From contig DISZ01000011.1 of the NCBI GenBank assembly GCA_002422085.1, positions 41,768-105,767 of the forward strand: 64,000 nucleotides of DNA, given 5' to 3'. Under the pieces are notes generated by a model, which was not told where the DNA came from, ran no database searches, and saw only the letters and a list, made by a program, of their open reading frames with translations. Below, piece by piece: positions 8,396-17,343 of this stretch (within the stretch, counting starts at the first letter, position 1; each line of letters begins with the position of its first letter). The DNA is from Rhodobacteraceae bacterium UBA6197. GTDB taxonomy: Bacteria; Pseudomonadota; Alphaproteobacteria; Rhodobacterales; Rhodobacteraceae. The translations under genes were made by a program, and so were the position numbers.

Positions 8396-9229
8396 ATGAG
8401 CGCCACCAGCCAAAGCCGCGCCCTGATGCCGGCGGATATCGCCGCGATGAAGGGCGGTGCACCGATCGTCTGCCTGACCGCCTACACCACGCCGATGGCG
8501 CGTCTGGTCGATGCCGCGTGCGATCTGGTGCTGGTCGGGGACTCGGTCGGCATGGTGCTGCACGGCCTGCCCTCGACGCTGGGCGTGACGATGGAGATGA
8601 TGATCCTGCACGGTCGCGCCGTCGCCCGTGGGCTTGGCCGGGCGCTGATGGTGATCGACATGCCGTTCGGCAGCTATGAGGCGGGGCCAGAGCAGGCCTT
8701 TGCCAACGCCGCCCGGTTGATGGCCGACACCGGCGCCGGCGCGGTCAAGCTGGAGGGCGGTGCGCATATGGCCGCGACCATCGCCTTTCTGGTGGCGCGC
8801 GGGGTGCCGGTGATGGCCCATATCGGGCTGACACCGCAGTCGGTGAACACTCTGGGCGGCTACAAGGTGCAAGGCCGCGGTTCCGATGCGCAAAGGCTGC
8901 GCGATGACGCGAATGCCGTGGCCGGGGCCGGAGCCTTTGCGGTGGTGCTGGAAAAAGTGCCCGCCGCGCTGGCGGACGAGATCACCGCGATGCTGGCAAT
9001 TCCGACGGTGGGCATCGGTGCCTCGGCGGGGTGCGACGGGCAGGTGCTGGTGGTCGATGACATGCTGGGCCTGTTCTCCGATTTCCATCCGAAATTCGTG
9101 CGCCGCTTTGGCGAACTGGGCGCGGCGGCAGAAGCCGCCATCGCCGCCTATGCCGAGGCCGTGCGGGCGCGCCGCTTTCCCGGCCCGGAGCATGTCTTTG
9201 CCGAACCCGCGCAGGAGCAAAAGCCATGA
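8396..9229 (+). CDS. panB: 3-methyl-2-oxobutanoate hydroxymethyltransferase
   Basis: PanB catalyses the first committed step to pantothenate, transferring a hydroxymethyl group from methylene-tetrahydrofolate to 2-oxoisovalerate to make ketopantoate. The protein is about 277 residues, the usual length. Metal and substrate motifs are present: VGDSVGMVLHG, VIDMPFGSYE, VKLEGG, AHIGLTPQS and the catalytic glutamate in VLEKVP. An in-frame ATG lies at 8387, but AAGAGG ends immediately before it. The ATG at 8396 is nine bases from that Shine-Dalgarno and is preferred. The stop overlaps the panC start (ATGA), so the two genes form a coupled operon. Confidence 0.96.
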   Translation: MSATSQSRALMPADIAAMKGGAPIVCLTAYTTPMARLVDAACDLVLVGDSVGMVLHGLPSTLGVTMEMMILHGRAVARGLGRALMVIDMPFGSYEAGPEQAFANAARLMADTGAGAVKLEGGAHMAATIAFLVARGVPVMAHIGLTPQSVNTLGGYKVQGRGSDAQRLRDDANAVAGAGAFAVVLEKVPAALADEITAMLAIPTVGIGASAGCDGQVLVVDDMLGLFSDFHPKFVRRFGELGAAAEAAIAAYAEAVRARRFPGPEHVFAEPAQEQKP

Positions 9230-10065
9230 CCACGATCATTCGCACCGGCGCCGAATTGCGCGACAAGGTTGCCGGCTGGAAACGCGCCGGGGCGCTGGTC
9301 GGTGTGGTGCCGACGATGGGTGCGCTGCACGATGGCCATCTTAGCCTTGCACGCGCGGCGCGGGCCAGTTCGGACCGGGTGATCGTCACCATCTTCGTGA
9401 ACCCCAAACAGTTCAACAACCCCGGCGATCTGGCAAACTACCCCAAGACCGAAGCGCAGGATCTGGCGCTGCTCGTGGCCGAGGGAGTCGATGTGTTGTT
9501 CGCCCCCGGTCCCGAAGAGGTCTATCCGCAGGGCTTTGCCACCACCGTGACGGTCGCGGGCGTTTCCGAGGGGCTGTGCGGCGCGCACCGGCCGGGGCAT
9601 TTCGACGGCGTGGCGACGGTGGTCAGCAAGCTGTTCGCGATGACGCAGGCGGGGCGCGCGTTCTTCGGTGAAAAGGACTGGCAGCAATTGCAGGTGGTCC
9701 GGCGGCTGGTGGCCGATCTCAACATCCCGATCCAGATCCACGGTTGCCCGACGATCCGCGACAGCGACGGGCTGGCGCTGTCGTCGCGCAATCAGCGCCT
9801 GACGCCTAAAGACCGCGCCATCGCCCCGGCGCTTCATGCCGCCTTGCAAACCGCCGCGTCGCGCATCCGCGCGGGTGCCCCGCTGCCCGAGACCCTGAGC
9901 GCGGCCGTGGCCGAAGTCCTGGCCGCCGGCTTTGCCGATGTCGAATACCTCGAACTGCGCGCGGCCGAAGGGCTGGAGCCGCTCACCGCGCTGAGCGCCC
10001 CCGCGCGCCTGCTGGTGGCGGCCTCTCTAGGGACGGTGCGGCTGATCGACAATATCGAGGTCTGA
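9226..10065 (+). CDS. panC: Pantoate--beta-alanine ligase
   Basis: PanC condenses pantoate and beta-alanine with ATP, via pantoyl adenylate, to give pantothenate in the cytoplasm. It is 279 residues, the normal length. It belongs to the nucleotidyltransferase fold with the HIGH-type motif in PTMGALHDGH (about residues 29-38). FVNPKQFN, HRPGHFDGVATVV, FFGEKDWQQL and the KMSKS-equivalent LSSRNQRL are also present. It is translationally coupled to panB. The stop is followed within ten bases by a copy of the dispersed inverted repeat, which could end transcription between this gene and the convergent M20 gene. Confidence 0.97.
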   Translation: MTTIIRTGAELRDKVAGWKRAGALVGVVPTMGALHDGHLSLARAARASSDRVIVTIFVNPKQFNNPGDLANYPKTEAQDLALLVAEGVDVLFAPGPEEVYPQGFATTVTVAGVSEGLCGAHRPGHFDGVATVVSKLFAMTQAGRAFFGEKDWQQLQVVRRLVADLNIPIQIHGCPTIRDSDGLALSSRNQRLTPKDRAIAPALHAALQTAASRIRAGAPLPETLSAAVAEVLAAGFADVEYLELRAAEGLEPLTALSAPARLLVAASLGTVRLIDNIEV

Positions 10066-10071
10066 CCCTTT

Positions 10072-10163
10072 CGGCTTCTTTTTGGCTGAAATACTCCCGC
10101 CGGAGGCTTCCGCACTGACCGTCGGAGCCTCCGGCGGGGATATTTATCCGAAGCTGAAAGGGG
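10072..10163. repeat. Dispersed inverted repeat between convergent panC and M20 genes
   Basis: The left arm is CGGCTTCTTTTTGGCTGAAA-TACTCCCGCCGGAGGC. The right arm is the second repeat type, GAGCCTCCGGCGGGGATATT-TATCCGAAGCTGAAAG. The GC-rich ends pair across a short loop, so it can act as a bidirectional hairpin. The right arm overlaps the 3' end of the M20 gene and supplies its TAA. Confidence 0.8.
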
Positions 10164-11472
10164 CGGCGTTGTCCACCGGGCCGGGCGCGAGCAATTCTGC
10201 CAGCACCAGCGCCATGACGCGGGCGCTGTCGGCCATGTCCTGAACACCGACCCATTCGTCGGGTTGATGGGCCAGGGCCAGTTCGCCCGGTCCATAGGCG
10301 ATGCAGTTTTTCAGCCGACCGATGCGGTCGATATGTTTCTGGTCGTAGGTGCCGGGCGAGACCACATACCGCGCCTCGCGGCCCAGCACCGCCTCAATCG
10401 CGGCGGCGGTCGAGCGCACGATCGGCGCATCGCGGTCGGTCATGGTCGGTTGCACCTCGAACAGGTCGCGGATCTCGTAGCTGAAGCTTGGGCGCCGGGC
10501 CTTGACGCGTGCAAGCAGAGCGGTGACTTCGCGTTTCACCTCGGCCACGTCCTCTTCGATCAGGAAGCGGCGGTCGAGGACGATCCGGCAGCGGTCGGCG
10601 ACGCAAGGCACGGGCAGCGCGGTCGAGCCCGGCGCGCGGTCGGGTTCGCCGCCATGGATCGCATTGATGTTGAGCGTGGACTGGCGCGCGCCCTCGGGGA
10701 TTACTGGCATCGCGGTGGTCTTGCCGGCGAGCAGCGGATAAAGCGTGGCCTCGATCTCGGCCAGCACCGCGCCCATGTGGCGGATCGCGCTATCGCCCAG
10801 AAACGGCATCGAGCCATGCGCGATACGGCCATGGGTTTCGACCTCGGCCCACCAGACGCCGCGATGACCGAGGCAGATCTGATCCTTGTGCAGCGGTTCG
10901 GGAATGATCACATGTTGCACCCGGTCGGGGGCAAAGCGGCCTTGCCCGGCCAGATAGGCGACGCCGCCGTAGCCACCCGATTCCTCGTCGGCGGTGGCGG
11001 ATATCTCGATCGCGCCGCGGTAGTCGGGGCAGGCGGCGATGAAGGCCTCGGCGGCGATCACGCTGGCGGCCAGACCGCCTTTCATGTCGCAGGCGCCACG
11101 GCCGTAGATCCGCCCGCCCGGCGTGGTTTCGTCCAGCGCGGCGCCGAACGGATCGCGGGTCCAGCCGTGGCCGACCTCGACCACGTCATGATGCGAGTTG
11201 AAATGCACGCAGTCGCCGGGCAGGGCGCCCTGATGCCGCGCGACGAGGTTCCAGCGCGGATAGGCGTCGCTGTCGCCGGGGCTGCCATGGGCGCGGATCA
11301 GTTCGGTCTGAAAGCCGCGCCCGGTCAGCCGCGCCGCGAGGTAGTCGCAGATATCGCGGTAGTGTTGGCCCGGCGGGTTCAACGTGGGAATACGGATCAG
11401 GTCTTGCGTCAGCGCGATCAGATCGGCGCGGCGGGCAGCGATTTCGGTCTGGATGCGGTCAGCGAGCGTCAT
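10144..11472 (-). CDS. M20-family metallo-deacylase (ArgE/DapE-like)
   Basis: This is a zinc-dependent amidohydrolase of the acetylornithine deacetylase/succinyl-diaminopimelate desuccinylase family, 442 residues. The zinc and catalytic motifs are complete: SHHDVVEVG (His94-x-Asp96), GACDMKGGLA (Asp129), DEESGGYGG (Glu163-Glu164) and a dimerisation domain with GRIAHGSMPF, plus the late histidine in LALAHQPDEW. Family proteins start here; the open frame continues upstream to 11622 without recognisable sequence. The last residues (PFSFG) and the stop are encoded by the right arm of the adjacent dispersed repeat, so the native C-terminus may have been replaced. No arginine- or lysine-pathway neighbours are present, so the substrate is uncertain. 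Confidence 0.9.
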   Translation of the reverse strand: MTLADRIQTEIAARRADLIALTQDLIRIPTLNPPGQHYRDICDYLAARLTGRGFQTELIRAHGSPGDSDAYPRWNLVARHQGALPGDCVHFNSHHDVVEVGHGWTRDPFGAALDETTPGGRIYGRGACDMKGGLAASVIAAEAFIAACPDYRGAIEISATADEESGGYGGVAYLAGQGRFAPDRVQHVIIPEPLHKDQICLGHRGVWWAEVETHGRIAHGSMPFLGDSAIRHMGAVLAEIEATLYPLLAGKTTAMPVIPEGARQSTLNINAIHGGEPDRAPGSTALPVPCVADRCRIVLDRRFLIEEDVAEVKREVTALLARVKARRPSFSYEIRDLFEVQPTMTDRDAPIVRSTAAAIEAVLGREARYVVSPGTYDQKHIDRIGRLKNCIAYGPGELALAHQPDEWVGVQDMADSARVMALVLAELLAPGPVDNAAPFSFG

Positions 11473-11633
11473 GGCTGAAAGGCTAGCGCCGCGCGCGCTG
11501 CGGTTCAACGTGAAAGCGTCGCGCAAAAGCGGTAGCCGACACGCGCAGATTTCGTTAGCTTTTCGGGCGGCGGGGCTGGTAATCGCGGCGGGGCCTCCCC
11601 AGATTGTAAATCGTATTAACATCGGAGGCGGAA

Positions 11634-12710
11634 ATGGCCGGATTTGAGACGCAGATCGAAGACAGCCAGCGGCAGGTGGCCGAAGCGCAGGCGAAAATCG
11701 CGCAGGTGACCAGCCGGATCGAGGGCGCGCGTGCCAAGCTGGCGGCGGGCGAGGACATCAGCCTTGATATCGAAAGCGCCACGCTGGCCGATGTGCAAAA
11801 ACATGCCGACCTGATGAACGCCAATATCGCCGAGCTGATCATGGGGCTGGATGACGTGACGGCGGGGTTCTCGAAGGATTTCGACGAGATGCGGTCGAAA
11901 TCCGGCTGGGAAAGCTTTGTCGGGATCTTCTCAAGCGGCAAATCCGAGGCGATGCGGCAAGAGCGGCTGCGCGGCGCCAGCATTGACGCGAAGTTGCAGG
12001 ACCTGATTTCGAAATCCGACATCATCGTGCGGTTGCTGGACGGGCAGCTTTCGGTGCTGAACGAGCAAAAGGCCAAGGTGGAAACCAACCTGACGCAGAC
12101 GTTGGAGGAACGCGAGGCCACCGTCGCCGGTCTGGAACGATTGCGGGTCGAGATTCAGGCGATGGACCCCCGGATCATCGCGCTGGAAAACAGGATCGCG
12201 GTCGAACAGGACGCGGCGGCGCGCACCCGGCTGGAAACCGAACTGGCGGATTTGAACGTGCAATACAACGCGCAGGTGCAGGACGAACAGGTGATGCTGG
12301 CGAAATCGCAAACGCTTGAGCGGTATATCGAAAAGGGCAAGACCTGGGTCGACAGTCTGCAAAACCAGGCGGCGACGCAGATGGTGCTGATCAACAAGCT
12401 GCAAACCGACACGCGGCAGCGGGTGGTGCTTTATGACGCGCTGACGAAATCGCTCAAGACCGCGCAGCAACAGGATGTGGCGCACCGGATCAACGAGATC
12501 GGCGTCAAGACCGACCAGGAGGCGCAGACCGCGATGGCCGGGATCGGGGTTGCGACCAATACGCGGATGGCCGAGATGCTGGAGGCGCATGAGGACCACA
12601 TGGTCTTTGCCCGCAAGGTGCTGGAGCAAAAGGCCAAGGCCGACGAACGCTTTGCGCGCCGCTTTGCCGCGATTGTCGAAAAGCACGACAAGAATCTTTA
12701 CGGTGGCTAA
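11634..12710 (+). CDS. Long coiled-coil cytoplasmic protein, first gene of an uncharacterised six-gene cluster
   Basis: This is a 358-residue, almost entirely helical protein without a signal peptide or membrane segment. Heptad-like patterns run through about residues 2-45 and 130-220. The C-terminal half contains LERYIEKGKTWVDSLQ followed by further long helices and ends HDKNLYGG. The overall shape recalls TelA/KlaA 'toxic anion resistance' proteins, but I cannot confirm that assignment. A strong GGAGG lies seven bases before the ATG, and a relatively AT-rich segment upstream (around 11606-11622, TTGTAAATCGTATTAAC) may carry the cluster promoter. The next gene starts at the base after this stop. 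Function unknown. Confidence 0.85.
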   Translation: MAGFETQIEDSQRQVAEAQAKIAQVTSRIEGARAKLAAGEDISLDIESATLADVQKHADLMNANIAELIMGLDDVTAGFSKDFDEMRSKSGWESFVGIFSSGKSEAMRQERLRGASIDAKLQDLISKSDIIVRLLDGQLSVLNEQKAKVETNLTQTLEEREATVAGLERLRVEIQAMDPRIIALENRIAVEQDAAARTRLETELADLNVQYNAQVQDEQVMLAKSQTLERYIEKGKTWVDSLQNQAATQMVLINKLQTDTRQRVVLYDALTKSLKTAQQQDVAHRINEIGVKTDQEAQTAMAGIGVATNTRMAEMLEAHEDHMVFARKVLEQKAKADERFARRFAAIVEKHDKNLYGG

Positions 12711-13838
12711 GTGACCGAAATCGACCTCACGCGCGACCACAAGGTTCTGAACGACGATCTCGCCGCGCGACGCTACTTTGCCAAGTTCGACCGGATCACC
12801 CGGCTGTTGACCTCGGTCGCGGCCGAAATGGAAAGCGAGGGCAGCCTGTCGCGCCCCGATACCACGATCCTGTCGGGCTATGTCGGCGCGATCTCGGCGA
12901 CGTTCCGGGCGCTGTCGGTGAAATACCTGATCGCCGGACGGATGGAGGGGCTGCTGGCGCGGCACCTGACGATTGATCTGCATGAAAGCGGCTTTCCTAT
13001 TTATCAGGAACTGGTTCGCATGGCCAATGACGCCGCACAGGCGGCGCGACATCTGGAGGGCATGGCCTCGGCCGAGGGGCTGAAGGACGAGATGATCCGC
13101 CAGATCGTCGGTGACCGCTCGATTCCGACCAAACTGCAATATGCGCTGAGCCAGCGGCTCTATTTCGAGCTGTTGGCGGCCGGCGGGATGTTCTGGCCGC
13201 AGATGCATCCGGTGGCGCAATGGCTGGCCGACCTGCCGGGTGGGCGGCGGCGCTATCTGCTGCACTGGGCGGTCTATGACAGCCAGTTGAACGTGCCGGT
13301 GGTCTATCTGCTGGAATTGGAAGACAGCGGGCGGCGGGCGCTGCCGCTGGATCAGGGGCGCTGGGCCGAGGTGCAGGCGCATCTGCTGGCGCAATCGGTG
13401 GGCGGGCTGAAGCCGGTCACGATTGCCAGGGGGGTCGATGTCGATTTCAGCGACCTGCACCCCAAGCGTCTGCGCCGGGTGCATCTGGGGCCGATGTATT
13501 CCAGCGCCTTCACATTGCAGACCGGCCCGATCCGCGAGGTGCTGGACGAGGCGAAATCGCCCAGTGGCGACGACTGGGCACTGGCCTGGACGTTGGAAGA
13601 GGTAGAAAGCGGCGGGGTCGAGGTCGACAAGGGCTGGTTTTCCTCGACCGAGCGCGAGGTGTTCACGCTGGACCCGTTCTCGGGTCGGGGCGCGGATACC
13701 GGCGCGACGCGGGTGCAGCGCAGCCTTATTCTGCCGCAGCGTCCATTTCAGGTTCTGGCAGAAAAAGACCCCGAGGGGTTTCGCGACATGCGCAAGTTCG
13801 TCGTCGGGCGCGAAGGCCGGGTGGTGGTTTATGGATAA
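12711..13838 (+). CDS. Uncharacterised 375-aa protein of the AAA+ cluster
   Basis: I do not recognise a described domain. The protein is soluble, with no signal or membrane helix. The N-terminal ~150 residues look helical (DDLAARRYFAKFDRITRLL). The C-terminal part is mixed alpha/beta with WAVYDSQLNVPVVYLLELED and a final LILPQRPFQVLAEKDPEG segment. The start is a GTG placed directly after the stop of the coiled-coil gene, so translation is probably coupled. Its stop codon abuts a copy of the dispersed repeat that separates it from the AAA+ gene. Position and strand indicate that it works with its neighbours; the biochemical role is open. Confidence 0.85.
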   Translation: MTEIDLTRDHKVLNDDLAARRYFAKFDRITRLLTSVAAEMESEGSLSRPDTTILSGYVGAISATFRALSVKYLIAGRMEGLLARHLTIDLHESGFPIYQELVRMANDAAQAARHLEGMASAEGLKDEMIRQIVGDRSIPTKLQYALSQRLYFELLAAGGMFWPQMHPVAQWLADLPGGRRRYLLHWAVYDSQLNVPVVYLLELEDSGRRALPLDQGRWAEVQAHLLAQSVGGLKPVTIARGVDVDFSDLHPKRLRRVHLGPMYSSAFTLQTGPIREVLDEAKSPSGDDWALAWTLEEVESGGVEVDKGWFSSTEREVFTLDPFSGRGADTGATRVQRSLILPQRPFQVLAEKDPEGFRDMRKFVVGREGRVVVYG

Positions 13839-13918
13839 GAGCCTCCGGCGGGGATATTTGGGCGAAAATGAAAGCCTGTTGGGCTTCTTTTTGGCTGAAA
13901 TACTCCCCGCGGAGCGGT
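13839..13918. repeat. Dispersed repeat inside the AAA+ cluster
   Basis: One arm of the second type (GAGCCTCCGGCGGGGATATT then TGGGCGAAAATGAAAGCC) is joined by a TGTT spacer to one arm of the first type (GGGCTTCTTTTTGGCTGAAA then TACTCCCCGCGGAGC). It lies between two same-strand genes, so it may partly terminate or modulate read-through to the AAA+ gene. Confidence 0.78.
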
Positions 13919-13976
13919 CCGCGGCATCGGCCGGGTGTCTGCGGTTCGGACGGGGTGACGAAAGAAGGATGATGCG

Positions 13977-15911
13977 ATGACTACGCCGCGCGATGAGATG
14001 GAACTGACCGAGGCGTCGGTGCGGGCGCATTACGACACGGCGGCGGCGCTTTTGGCGGGGTTTGACCATGCGCCGCGGCTGGCGCGGGTGGTGGCGGTCG
14101 CAGCGCCGGTCGAGCGTTCGGCGGGGCTTGGGGTGCGGCGGGCGTTTCGTTCAACCACGCCAGGGTTGGTGACGCGGTCGTTGGCGCGGCCCGAGGGCGT
14201 GCGGCTGATCGAGCGGGTCGAGAGCGTCGGCGGCGATGATCTGCCCAGCCCCGTGCAGGCCGCCGTCTTGCAAGGGTTGCGCCGGGCGATCGCGATTGCC
14301 TTGGCGGTGGGCGAGGGGTTTTCGGCGCTGACCGGGTTGGCCGAGTTGAAGAAGGCCAATCTGGAGGGGCGCTTGCCCGCCGCGCGGGCGAGTGAGTTTG
14401 GCGAATTGCTGGCGGCCGAGGCCTTGGCGGTGTTGTCGGTGTTTGGCAATGCCGCGGCGTTCTTGCTGGCACCTCGGGCGGGCGAGGTCACGGTCGAGAT
14501 CGGCGCGGTGGACGAGATCCTGACCGACAATGCGAGCCTCGCGCTGAATGGCGTGCTGTGGGAGCTGGATCAGGACATCGCGTTATTAGCCAGCGATGAG
14601 CCGCGCCTTGTGGCGGTGGTTCTGGCCTTTGCCGAGCAACTGATTGAAAAGGTGCGGCTGCGCGGCGCGGATGCGGCGCGGATCGGCGCTTTTACCGGGG
14701 CGGCGTGGCGCGTGGCCGCCGATGATTTCCCGATCACCGGCTTTGCCCCGGCGCGCAAGGTCCGGGGCAGCGCGCTGGTGATGGCCTTCAAGAAGCCGCA
14801 TGAGGTGGTGGGCAACCATATCGCCAAATATCAGGCGATGCGTCTGGCCAAGATGCTGATGGCCTATGATTTCGAGCGCAAGCTGAACCCGTTTGCCGAA
14901 CTGGGCGGCTTTATCTTTACCTTCATGGGGGACGGCAAGCCGGGCACCGGCAAGACCACGCTGATTCAGATGATGGCGGGGCTTTTGAACGACTATTGCA
15001 AGGCGGCGGGCTATCCGCTTCGCTATCAGAACCTCAGCATCGACGGCGTTGACAGCTATCAGGGCAAGTCGGGGCAAAACGCCAAGGCGTTCATTCAAAA
15101 CGTGATTGACCCCGGGGTGATCGGCTTTGGCACGATCGACGACATCGACCAGATCGCGGGCAAGCGCGGTGATCGGCAATCGAGCGCCGGCCAGCAGGAA
15201 ATCACCGCCGTGCTGATGGAGGCCTTTGCCGGGGCCAATACCGTGGTGCGGGGCAACGCCACCTTCGGGATGTTCTCGAACTACCCCGAAAACGTCGATG
15301 ACGCGCTGCGCCAGCGGGCCGGGGCGCGATTTCTGGTCGACGGGCCGCAAACCCGCGAGGATTACATCGACATCCTGTCGCTGCTGTTGGGCAAGAACCA
15401 CGCGATCCCCCTGGGCGCGCATGATCTTTTTGCCGCGCAGGAAATCAAGCGCGCGGTGGCGGCCAGTTTCGAAGGCTACAACCGCCCGCACGAGCCGGGC
15501 TTGCAGGCGGTCTGGGCGGCGGTCGAGGCGCGGATTGGTGCGCTTGATACCATTGCCAAGCTGGGCAGCTATCTCAAGGCGATCCAGGAGGCCGACGACC
15601 GCTTTACCGGCCGCGCGATCAAGAACATCACCGATGCGGTCAAGGTCCGCGCGATGGATTTCGAATTGCCGGACGACTGGATGGAAAACCCCGATCTGTT
15701 CTTGTTCAAGCCCTATGACGAAAAGCGGGCGATGATTGCGGATCTGCGCCAGCCGATCACGGTTGCGATGGTGGTGCAGGAAATCAACCGCTATGCCGAC
15801 AGTGAATTCCGCTATGCCGACAAGTCCGACGAGATCGCGATCGAGACCATGGTGCGCGATTTCGGGCGGCAGGACGCGGCCAGACGGCGCTATCAGGAGG
15901 GCAAGGGATGA
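13977..15911 (+). CDS. AAA+ family ATPase, core enzyme of the uncharacterised cluster
   Basis: This is a 644-residue protein. The N-terminal ~300 residues have no recognised domain and are helical. The AAA module begins about residue 305. It has Walker A GDGKPGTGKTT (about 318-328), Walker B VIGFGTIDDID (about 381-391), a sensor-1-like FSNYPENVDDALRQRAGARF (about 433-452) with asparagine and the candidate arginine fingers, and a helical C-terminal region. The layout is of the classical AAA remodelling clade rather than MoxR. AAGGA lies eight bases before the ATG. The stop overlaps the ATG of a 28-codon frame. It probably remodels a protein partner encoded in the cluster, such as the coiled-coil or DUF6638-like protein; that is inference from context. 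Confidence 0.92.
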   Translation: MTTPRDEMELTEASVRAHYDTAAALLAGFDHAPRLARVVAVAAPVERSAGLGVRRAFRSTTPGLVTRSLARPEGVRLIERVESVGGDDLPSPVQAAVLQGLRRAIAIALAVGEGFSALTGLAELKKANLEGRLPAARASEFGELLAAEALAVLSVFGNAAAFLLAPRAGEVTVEIGAVDEILTDNASLALNGVLWELDQDIALLASDEPRLVAVVLAFAEQLIEKVRLRGADAARIGAFTGAAWRVAADDFPITGFAPARKVRGSALVMAFKKPHEVVGNHIAKYQAMRLAKMLMAYDFERKLNPFAELGGFIFTFMGDGKPGTGKTTLIQMMAGLLNDYCKAAGYPLRYQNLSIDGVDSYQGKSGQNAKAFIQNVIDPGVIGFGTIDDIDQIAGKRGDRQSSAGQQEITAVLMEAFAGANTVVRGNATFGMFSNYPENVDDALRQRAGARFLVDGPQTREDYIDILSLLLGKNHAIPLGAHDLFAAQEIKRAVAASFEGYNRPHEPGLQAVWAAVEARIGALDTIAKLGSYLKAIQEADDRFTGRAIKNITDAVKVRAMDFELPDDWMENPDLFLFKPYDEKRAMIADLRQPITVAMVVQEINRYADSEFRYADKSDEIAIETMVRDFGRQDAARRRYQEGKG

Positions 15912-15994
15912 CGGCAATCATCGCGGTCGATGTCTTGATGGCAAAGGGGCGCGTGCGTTTCGGGCCGGGCCTTGGCGGGGTGGGCACGGCATGA
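15908..15994 (+). CDS. Possible 28-aa peptide bridging two cluster genes
   Basis: The ATG overlaps the stop of the AAA+ gene (ATGA at 15908-15911). The frame then runs 28 codons without a stop, and its TGA overlaps the ATG of the next gene (ATGA at 15991-15994). The predicted peptide starts MTAIIAVDVLMAKGRVRF and is glycine-rich at the end. Such a double ATGA chain would let ribosomes pass directly from the AAA+ gene to the DUF6638-like gene. It may be a real small protein or only a coupling device. No family is recognised. Confidence 0.4.
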   Translation: MTAIIAVDVLMAKGRVRFGPGLGGVGTA

Positions 15995-17343
15995 AACGCC
16001 TGATCGAAAAAGGCCTGATGTTTGGCAACCTGATCCGGGTCGACAGCCCGGCGCTGGTCGATCGCTACAACCGCGCGCTCAGGCATCTTGCCGGCAAGAC
16101 CACCGCGCTGAGCGAGTTTCACATTGATCTGTCGGGCTACTCGCCGGAAATCGGGGACGAGCTGGAGGACCCGCTTTATCTGAACCCGAACGGCTGCAAC
16201 CGACAGTTCATCCTGCTGTCGACCGAACAGAAGGACGCACCGCTGCTGAACGCGCAGTTTTCCATGTCGCGCAGCATCTTGCGCCGCTTCATCAACGATA
16301 ACGCGGCGCAACTGTTCAGCCTGACGGCGCGCGACGCGGTGGCCGGCGAGTTGGAAAACTCGGTCTACGAGATGAGCACCCCGGCGCGGCTGTTCGATAT
16401 CCGCCGGATCACGGTGGTCGCCGATACCACCGGCAACCATATCGCCGAGGCCGAAAAGCTGGCCGCGCTGATCGAGCGGTTCCGCACCGAGCCGGACGGC
16501 TGGTGGGATGACGTGCTGATCGCCGAGATGATCGGGCTGGCCAAGAAAACCGGCGATGTGATGCGCAACCCGGTGCGGCTGACTTCGACGAGCTATGAGA
16601 TCGAGGATTTCTGGACGGCGCATTTCGGGGGCGTCTATGTGTTCCGTTCGGTCGCGCATCCGGCGGCGATCGCGGCGGGCGACCGCGCCGCCATGGGCGG
16701 GTTGGCGATCAAATATGTGTTTGCCATGGCGCAGCACAATGAGATCGCGAAATTCCTTGAACTGAACGGGCTGGCCGAACCGATCGTGGCCGCGCGCGGG
16801 GCAGATTCGGCGGCGATCCTGCGCCAGAAGATGGATTTCATTCTGGTCGAGGCGGCAACGCGGCTGGGGCTCGAGACCGGCGCGGGCGACCGCACCGCCC
16901 TGCGCGGGGTGGCGCAAAAGCTGGGCGCCGCCCTGCCCGAGGCGTTTTTGGGGCTGGCCGCGCTGCTGCGCTGGGTCGAGACCGGCGGCCAGTGGCCGCG
17001 CATCGACAGCCGCCACCCGGCCTATTTCTACACGCTCCGCGCGACCCAAGGGCCGAACCGCGATCTGGTCAACATGCTGCTGGCGGAACTTGCGCCTCTG
17101 GATCTGCGTCAGTTGTTCATCTGCCACAAGGAGCTGTTCTACCGGCTCTATCAGACCTGGCCCGAGCCAAAGCGCGCCTATGTTGCCGATTTTCTGGAAC
17201 GCGAGTATCAGATTGACAAGGCGGGCGCCCGCGCGGCGCTGTTCGGGGCAGAGCCGGGAATGGACGACCCCCCGGCGCGACCGGCGCGTGACATCGTGGA
17301 TATGGTCGGGCCTTGGGGCGCGATAGCAAGGGGGCGGCAATGA
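15991..17343 (+). CDS. DUF6638-like protein of the AAA+ cluster
   Basis: This is a 450-residue soluble protein starting MKRLIEKGLMFGNLI. From memory it matches the DUF6638 family found in Rhodobacteraceae; no activity is known. Visible conserved-looking segments include HIDLSGYSPEIGDEL, LYLNPNGCNRQFILL, a region with FAMAQHNEIAKFLELNGL and a C-terminal FYRLYQTWPEPKRAYV. The ATG at 15991 was chosen over the open upstream frame because it overlaps the stop of the small bridging frame and begins the recognisable sequence. The stop overlaps the start of the following membrane protein (ATGA). Constant coupling with the AAA+ gene suggests a partner or substrate role. Confidence 0.85.
   Translation: MKRLIEKGLMFGNLIRVDSPALVDRYNRALRHLAGKTTALSEFHIDLSGYSPEIGDELEDPLYLNPNGCNRQFILLSTEQKDAPLLNAQFSMSRSILRRFINDNAAQLFSLTARDAVAGELENSVYEMSTPARLFDIRRITVVADTTGNHIAEAEKLAALIERFRTEPDGWWDDVLIAEMIGLAKKTGDVMRNPVRLTSTSYEIEDFWTAHFGGVYVFRSVAHPAAIAAGDRAAMGGLAIKYVFAMAQHNEIAKFLELNGLAEPIVAARGADSAAILRQKMDFILVEAATRLGLETGAGDRTALRGVAQKLGAALPEAFLGLAALLRWVETGGQWPRIDSRHPAYFYTLRATQGPNRDLVNMLLAELAPLDLRQLFICHKELFYRLYQTWPEPKRAYVADFLEREYQIDKAGARAALFGAEPGMDDPPARPARDIVDMVGPWGAIARGRQ

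Noticed and set aside
10906..10919. ATGATCACAT resembling the GTGATCAC operator
   Set aside because: It lies within the M20 coding sequence, lacks the flanking TTT/AAA and is unpaired.
11931..14069. 712-codon minus-strand frame
   Set aside because: It lies opposite two well-supported plus-strand genes with good ribosome sites; composition is shadow-like (Arg, Gln, His).
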